64,000 nt of DNA, from NCBI GenBank assembly GCA_030272155.1, contig CP126191.1:1696501-1760500 (forward strand), in the 5' to 3' direction. The notes under the pieces were generated by a model. It saw only the letters and a program-made list of their open reading frames with translations. It searched no databases and was not told the DNA's origin. The translations under genes and the position numbers were made by a program. Below are positions 59,401 to 64,000 of this stretch, piece by piece (positions within the stretch are counted from its first letter, which is position 1; every line of letters starts with the position of its first letter). Origin of the DNA: Tetradesmus obliquus. Lineage: Eukaryota > Chlorophyta > Chlorophyceae > Sphaeropleales > Scenedesmaceae.

Positions 59401-60122
59401 CTGTGGCTGCCTGTCTGCTGCCTCTGCCGCATCGCAGGCATCATGCAGTGCATCGTCAGTGGACAGCACGCCAACCAGCTGCTCCCACGGCACAACACCA
59501 GCACCTGCAGCACATCAGCATACGGCTTAGACTGGCGTTTGACGAGACATGCAGCATTTGCTGCAGCAGCAGCACAGCTGCAGCTGCTGTGCGGGAGGAT
59601 TTGCCACAATGTGATGACTGCTGGCCTGACTCCTGTGATGCTGTGGATTGCAAGCTGTTATTGGTGGGGGGGCCGAGGTGCTCCAGCTGCTGTGCTTGTT
59701 GCTGTGGCGACGGCTTCCTGCAAGCTGCGCACGCCATCCTGCTGCTGCTCACCTATTTGTATAGGCACTGCGCTGCGTATGCGCTCCCGCGCACTGAGCT
59801 TAGTGGGGTTGCCGCTGATGCTGGTGCTGGTGCGCCCAGATAGAGATTTGCTCAATCCGGTGACCTGTTCAGGTGGTTGCATAAGGTGACGTGTACACTG
59901 CAAGTCAGTCACATGTTTGTGCAGCACGCGAGGCCTGCCCAGTCCTGTTTTGCAGGGAGAGCATGAGTGCCTGCTGCACGCTCCAAACTTGATTGCTTGT
60001 CCCCAGGACACACTGCCTACCTGTATGCTGGATGAAACCTCCTGCAAGACATTTGCCAGCTCGGTGGCCTCCAGCAGGTTCCTGCTGAGGTTGCTGAGTG
60101 AAATCCTCCACACTTGAGACAT
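52681..60122 (-). CDS. PHS1: PHS1-like protein: actin-fragmin-kinase-type domain plus dual-specificity phosphatase
   Basis: Plant PHS1 is a tubulin kinase and MAP-kinase-phosphatase-like enzyme acting on cortical microtubules. Sixteen phase-closed exons, about 1,400 codons: 60021-60122, 59753-59897, 59401-59504, 58857-59210, 58201-58647, 57829-57967, 57243-57598, 56138-57018, 55583-55946, 55531-55557, 55075-55392, 54673-54787, 54104-54387, 53720-53815, 53281-53429, 52681-53002. ATG at 60122 is the first methionine; LLEATELANVLQEVSSSIQ follows. Kinase part: Lys202 in AVLKVGFN, LPCFLLMEYVEGDRL, Asp409 in LLGNADR, WRGNANNLL and VAIDS. Phosphatase part: WLGNAVAAD, RDEEEEDV and the signature HCHEGKSRS with Cys1263, then NAGFMLQL. 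A C-x2-C-x13-H-x4-H motif precedes the C-terminus. Long Ser/Pro/Gly/Gln-rich inserts make it larger than the plant protein. The 27-base exon 55531-55557 is the least certain; intron 11 uses a GC donor at 55074. Confidence 0.9.
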
Positions 60123-61116
60123 GCTGCCCTCCGGTCTGCTGTTGTGAGCAGCTGTCACAGCTGGTTGAGCCTGTTCACCGGTATTTTACAACTGAATTGA
60201 GACCACATCAACCCTGTGTGCAACGTATGGCATCAAGTACAGCGAAGGACGCTGATGTCCCATCCACTGCTGTCGCTGCTGCTGCTTCGGCATCACTGCC
60301 AGCAGGCGGAAGAATTGCGCTTCGCATGCCGAACATGAGCTTAACGGGCAGTAGAACGCCTTGAAACCTGATAAGGCTTTCGGCTAACCGTATGCTGTCA
60401 AGCTTGCTGCGAGTATGAACACAAACTGCAGTACATCTCGGGGAGACGCTGTGGCTGTGACAAGACCATCCAAAACCAATAGCAAAGTTCAGTAGTCATT
60501 TTCAAAGCGTATGTTTTTCGTGCTCAGCACGCCTGCGTGGTTTGACGACTGTCACAAAATTGAACTCTCAGCCATTCGGAGAAGTCCGCTGCTGCAGCGG
60601 TGGTGAACGCCTTTCGCTGGATTCACTCATCAAATGACACAACCATTGATCTGGCGCCGCAGCTCGTGACCATCGTGATGTTATGTACGGACCTCCCTTG
60701 GCGGGAAAGCCATCAACTGTTGATTAGCAAGCTCTACCGGCTGAAGAACACCCTGGCCGATGCGTTTCATAGTGACAAAACCCTCAAATGTCGCTGTATA
60801 GGGCATGCATGTGCACATGGTGCTGCGAAGCAAGCAGCACCAAGTGCTGCAGCATACGCTATGGGTCGCTGCACTGTGCTCAGGCTGAGCACACCAATGC
60901 AGCACCCGCTCCCGACATACATTTCTGTCTGCATGGTGCATTGATACACTTGCAAGCGGTGGAATGATAATGACATTGGTGATGATGAACTTAGGCATCA
61001 AACTCGCGTCCATCATGTATGCCTTGCCCACCAGCGCCAAGTGCCGCTGGATAGCTGCCACTGCTGCCGCCATAGCCAATGCTGCTGCTGATTGCTGCGA
61101 CACGTTGCTGCTACTG
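60123..61116. other. Intergenic region upstream of PHS1-like gene
   Basis: Separates the PHS1-like start from the epoxide hydrolase stop; both genes are on the minus strand. It should hold the PHS1-like promoter and the epoxide hydrolase 3' UTR. A plus-strand ORF (60600-60944) starts with GTG, has no recognised similarity and is not called. Confidence 0.5.
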
Positions 61117-61238
61117 TTAATGCTGTTTCTGCTTGTCCTGCTGCTTGCTGAGCCAGTCCATCATAATCTCGTTGACCTGGACGGGGTAGTCTTGCTGCAC
61201 CCAGTGGCTGCAGTTCTTGAGCAGCTTCACAGTCACCT

Positions 61239-61331
<93 letters not shown>

Positions 61332-63894
61332 CAGCAGCAGCAGCAGCAGCACAGCAGCAGCGGCAGCAGCAGCAGCAGCAGCAGCATGAACATCGAGGAG
61401 ACCACCAACGGTTGCATCCCATGTCCAAAGCAGCCAGCTGCAGCTGCATGAAGAGACTGGCATTTGCGACGAACCACCCGCGCCTGCCATCAGCATGCAC
61501 AGCATCAGCGCAACATTCTGGAGCTCCTTGCTAACTGGCACTGCAGCACGCATGCAAGTCATGTGTTGCCATTGACATCCAGCACACAGCGCACACAGCG
61601 CATCAGCTCAGTGACATCGCTTCCACACAACAACCCTGCCAAACAACACGCCTGCCGCACTCACATCAGGCACTGCCGCCTCAATGCCATCCAGCAGCTC
61701 CTCCCCCAGTGCGATGTCGCTGTCACCGTGCAGCACCAGTGTGGGCATGTCCAGCTGCCGCTTGATCGCACTGCAGCAGCAGGCAGGCGCACAGGCACAG
61801 GCAGCTTGTTGCACTACTGCTTTGATTGGCACCTGGAGGATGCTCCATCAAGCAGGGGCACTTCGTATCGCTGACATCAGCCAAAGCATTGTTGTGCAAT
61901 GTGGGTCTGACTGTCACTGTGCATGCGTAACATCCCCAAAGAGGCGTGCCGTGGCACAGTCAAAGCCAGCATGCACACTGCAGAAGCTACACAGCAAAGC
62001 AGCGACAAATAACCAACAGTGCAGCGACATAAAATAACCAGTGGACAACAGAATGGCTCCATCGTGCATGTGTGCCGCATGCATGCCGCGTTTCTGGGCA
62101 CTCCTCCGGCAGCATGGCACCACCACCTGCCCACACCCCAAGCCAATGGTACCGCAACTGCGCTGCAACCATGCTGCAACCGTGCTGCAAACTTGCTGCA
62201 CTTGCGCCCTGCTGCAGTCTCCAGCAGCGCTCCATCCTCTCGCACCTCCAGGCAGGGTCTGCAGGGTCCGACAGTGTGGTGAACTCCATCAATGCGCGGT
62301 ACCAGTTCAGCATGCCTGTCGCTGCGCCGGGCTGGCACAGCGCAGCGCGGTACCATGCCAGGGCCTCATCTGGCATGGTGCCCTGCAGGTTATTGAGGCC
62401 GGCGGGCGGGCTGCGGAACGCGCCGTCCAGCATGGCTGCGTTGTCTGCGCTGATGAACTTCTCAGCCAGCCAGCGGGCCTGCAGCAGGTGGGGATGGCAA
62501 GCAGGCGTGCACTTGATACCACATTGATTGACACAATACAAAGATGATACAGCTGAGATTAGATGGTCGCTGTGGAGTGGTCGCCTACATAGGCTGGTGC
62601 TTGCGGGTGTGCCAGACCAGCCTGAGACATACGACTGAGTAGCAGTATGGAGATTAGAAGCCACCACTCCCTGCAAGCGACAGCAGCTGCGTCATCTGCA
62701 CTGCTGCTCACGCCTAAACGTGGTGCACATACTGCCACAACGTGCCATGTCCTGTGCTGCCGCCTAGTCGCACCTGGAACAGCAGGATGTAGAGCTGCCG
62801 CTTGCGCTGCGCCATGGTGGTGTTGACCATGCTCACACCCGCATGGGGCAGCCCCATAACGATCAGCTTGTCCACAAGCTGCAAGCAAACACAGAACAGC
62901 AACAAGACTGAATCACAACATTGCACAGGAAGATAGCGTATCAAGCGCTCTGACATCAAAGTCAGTGCACGCATTCTACTGCCCATACACATGCGGCATG
63001 CACTTCGAGCACAACCTCTCCAGGCAGCAGGGTTACTGACAGTTGTTACTACACACTGCCACAGCAAGCCGCCACCAAAAGATACGCCAGACACTGCCCT
63101 GTGCAGCACATGTGGCAGCAGGCCCGCACCTGCCTGCCATACATGCCTGCCACCACCCAGGCCACCATGCCCCCCCAGTCATGGGCCACCAGTGTGCAGG
63201 AGGAGTGGCCCAGCGCCTGCACAGCCTGCTGCACATCAGACGCCAGCACCTGCAGCCGGTACTGCTCCACACCCTGCGGCAGCGCAGCAGCAGGCGTGCA
63301 GCCAGCACGGCAGCGGCAGCCGAAAGCAGTTTGCAGTCAGCTGGCAGGCTTAGTTGCTCAAGACAATGCACATAGAAAGGCAGACAGAAGTACAGCCAGC
63401 ACAATGTCTGCTGCATTTGATGCTGCTGTGTCGCTGGAAAGAGAGACCACAACTCATTGTGCGCTGAGCGACCACACATGCTGCACCTTCCAAGCAGCTG
63501 ATGCAGCCCGCACAGCATGCAAGGAATTCTTGCTGCTGCTTCAGTACCATGCCAGGGGCAGCAGTCCACCTGTGGCTTATCACTGGTGTTGTAGCCGCGC
63601 ATGTCAACCGCCACCACATCCCACGCGCCTGTGGCATGCACGGCAGCCATCTGGTGGCGCCAGCTGTACCTGCAGTCGCAACGTGAGGCGTGCATGTGTG
63701 TGGGCAGCAACGCGGTGTCAGCAGTTGCTGCTGCAGTCTTGAGCCTACGGAATAATGTCTTGCAGCAACAAGTGCATGCACCAGCAGCTGATGGCCGGAG
63801 GTTGATGCACCATGTGGTGCACAGCAGTCAATGCACAGCAACGGATGCATAGCCGTTCTTCCGCAATCTGTTAATGACACATATCTATCGTCAC

Positions 63895-63948
<54 letters not shown>

Positions 63949-64000
63949 GCTCACCAGAGCTCTGGGAAGCCGTGCACAAACAGCATCAGCGGCTTGTCGC
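61117..64000 (-). CDS. Epoxide hydrolase (alpha/beta-hydrolase), N-terminus beyond window
   Basis: Soluble epoxide hydrolase family: hydrates epoxides to diols through an Asp-ester intermediate. Seven exons visible: 63955-64000 (partial), 63570-63669, 63130-63273, 62774-62878, 62246-62478, 61665-61770, 61117-61236; about 284 codons, phases all closed. Order of motifs: HGFPELWYSWRHQ (oxyanion HG-x-P), VAVDMRGYNTSDKP, nucleophile Asp in AHDWGGMVAW, VMGLPHAG, the cap domain with WYRA repeats (two Tyr that would polarise the epoxide), acid Asp in LVLHGDSDIALG, and the catalytic His in NCSHWVQQDYP. The end QQDKQKQH lacks an obvious targeting tail. By usual length (about 320) only some 40 or more N-terminal residues are missing. 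Substrate unknown. Confidence 0.93.
61237..61386. repeat. Long CAG triplet run in last epoxide hydrolase intron
   Basis: About 150 bases of CAG, at first uninterrupted for about 30 units and then broken by CAC and CGG. On the coding strand it is a CTG run whose last CAG is the acceptor of the final exon 61117-61236. Confidence 0.97.
63897..63947. repeat. CAG triplet run in an epoxide hydrolase intron
   Basis: About 17 CAG units in the intron 63670-63954, eight bases from the donor of the partial exon at 63955. Confidence 0.97.

Noticed and set aside
60600-60944. 114-codon plus-strand ORF between two minus-strand genes
   Set aside because: Starts at GTG, has no recognised motif, no splice context and no biased codon use; cannot be supported.

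Overview
The window reads as nuclear DNA of a green alga (chlorophyte). Genes are split into many short exons by GT-AG introns, CAG/CTG triplet runs are everywhere, and TGTAA-type polyadenylation signals can be seen. The gene set is plant/algal: a PHS1-type kinase-phosphatase, secreted acid lipases and an epoxide hydrolase. The repeat style recalls Sphaeropleales/Scenedesmaceae, but that is only an impression. No rRNA, tRNA, CRISPR array, insertion sequence or bacterial-style operon was seen. All exon boundaries were read by eye from splice consensus, phase continuity and recalled protein families.

Layout. (1) 1-33,085, plus strand: one giant gene for the DNA-dependent protein kinase catalytic subunit (DNA-PKcs). 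It has 54 recovered exons and about 4,900 codons; the N-terminal start was not found. (2) 22,080-22,787, minus strand: an intronless gene for a secreted protein of unknown family, lying inside an intron of the DNA-PKcs gene. A close paralogue (34,850-35,572, minus) sits just downstream of that gene. (3) 37,425-42,693 and 44,172-49,770, minus strand: two tandem 13-exon genes for secreted acid (gastric/lysosomal-type) lipases with the same intron phases. (4) 50,159-51,547, plus: an F-box-like gene, divergent from lipase B across a 388-bp shared promoter region. (5) 52,681-60,122, minus: a 16-exon PHS1-like protein with an actin-fragmin-kinase-type domain followed by a dual-specificity phosphatase and a C-terminal zinc-finger-like motif. 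(6) 61,117-64,000, minus: the C-terminal part of an epoxide hydrolase that runs off the right edge.

The genes do not form one pathway. DNA-PKcs would act in nuclear double-strand break repair, the PHS1-like protein on microtubules, and the lipases and small secreted proteins in the secretory, vacuolar or extracellular space. The most unusual structural theme is repeated tandem duplication of short segments that carry a splice junction (exon edge plus donor or acceptor), in at least seven places and three genes. Many 3' splice sites also lie directly at the end of CTG-triplet runs. Both suggest active splice-site and intron turnover.
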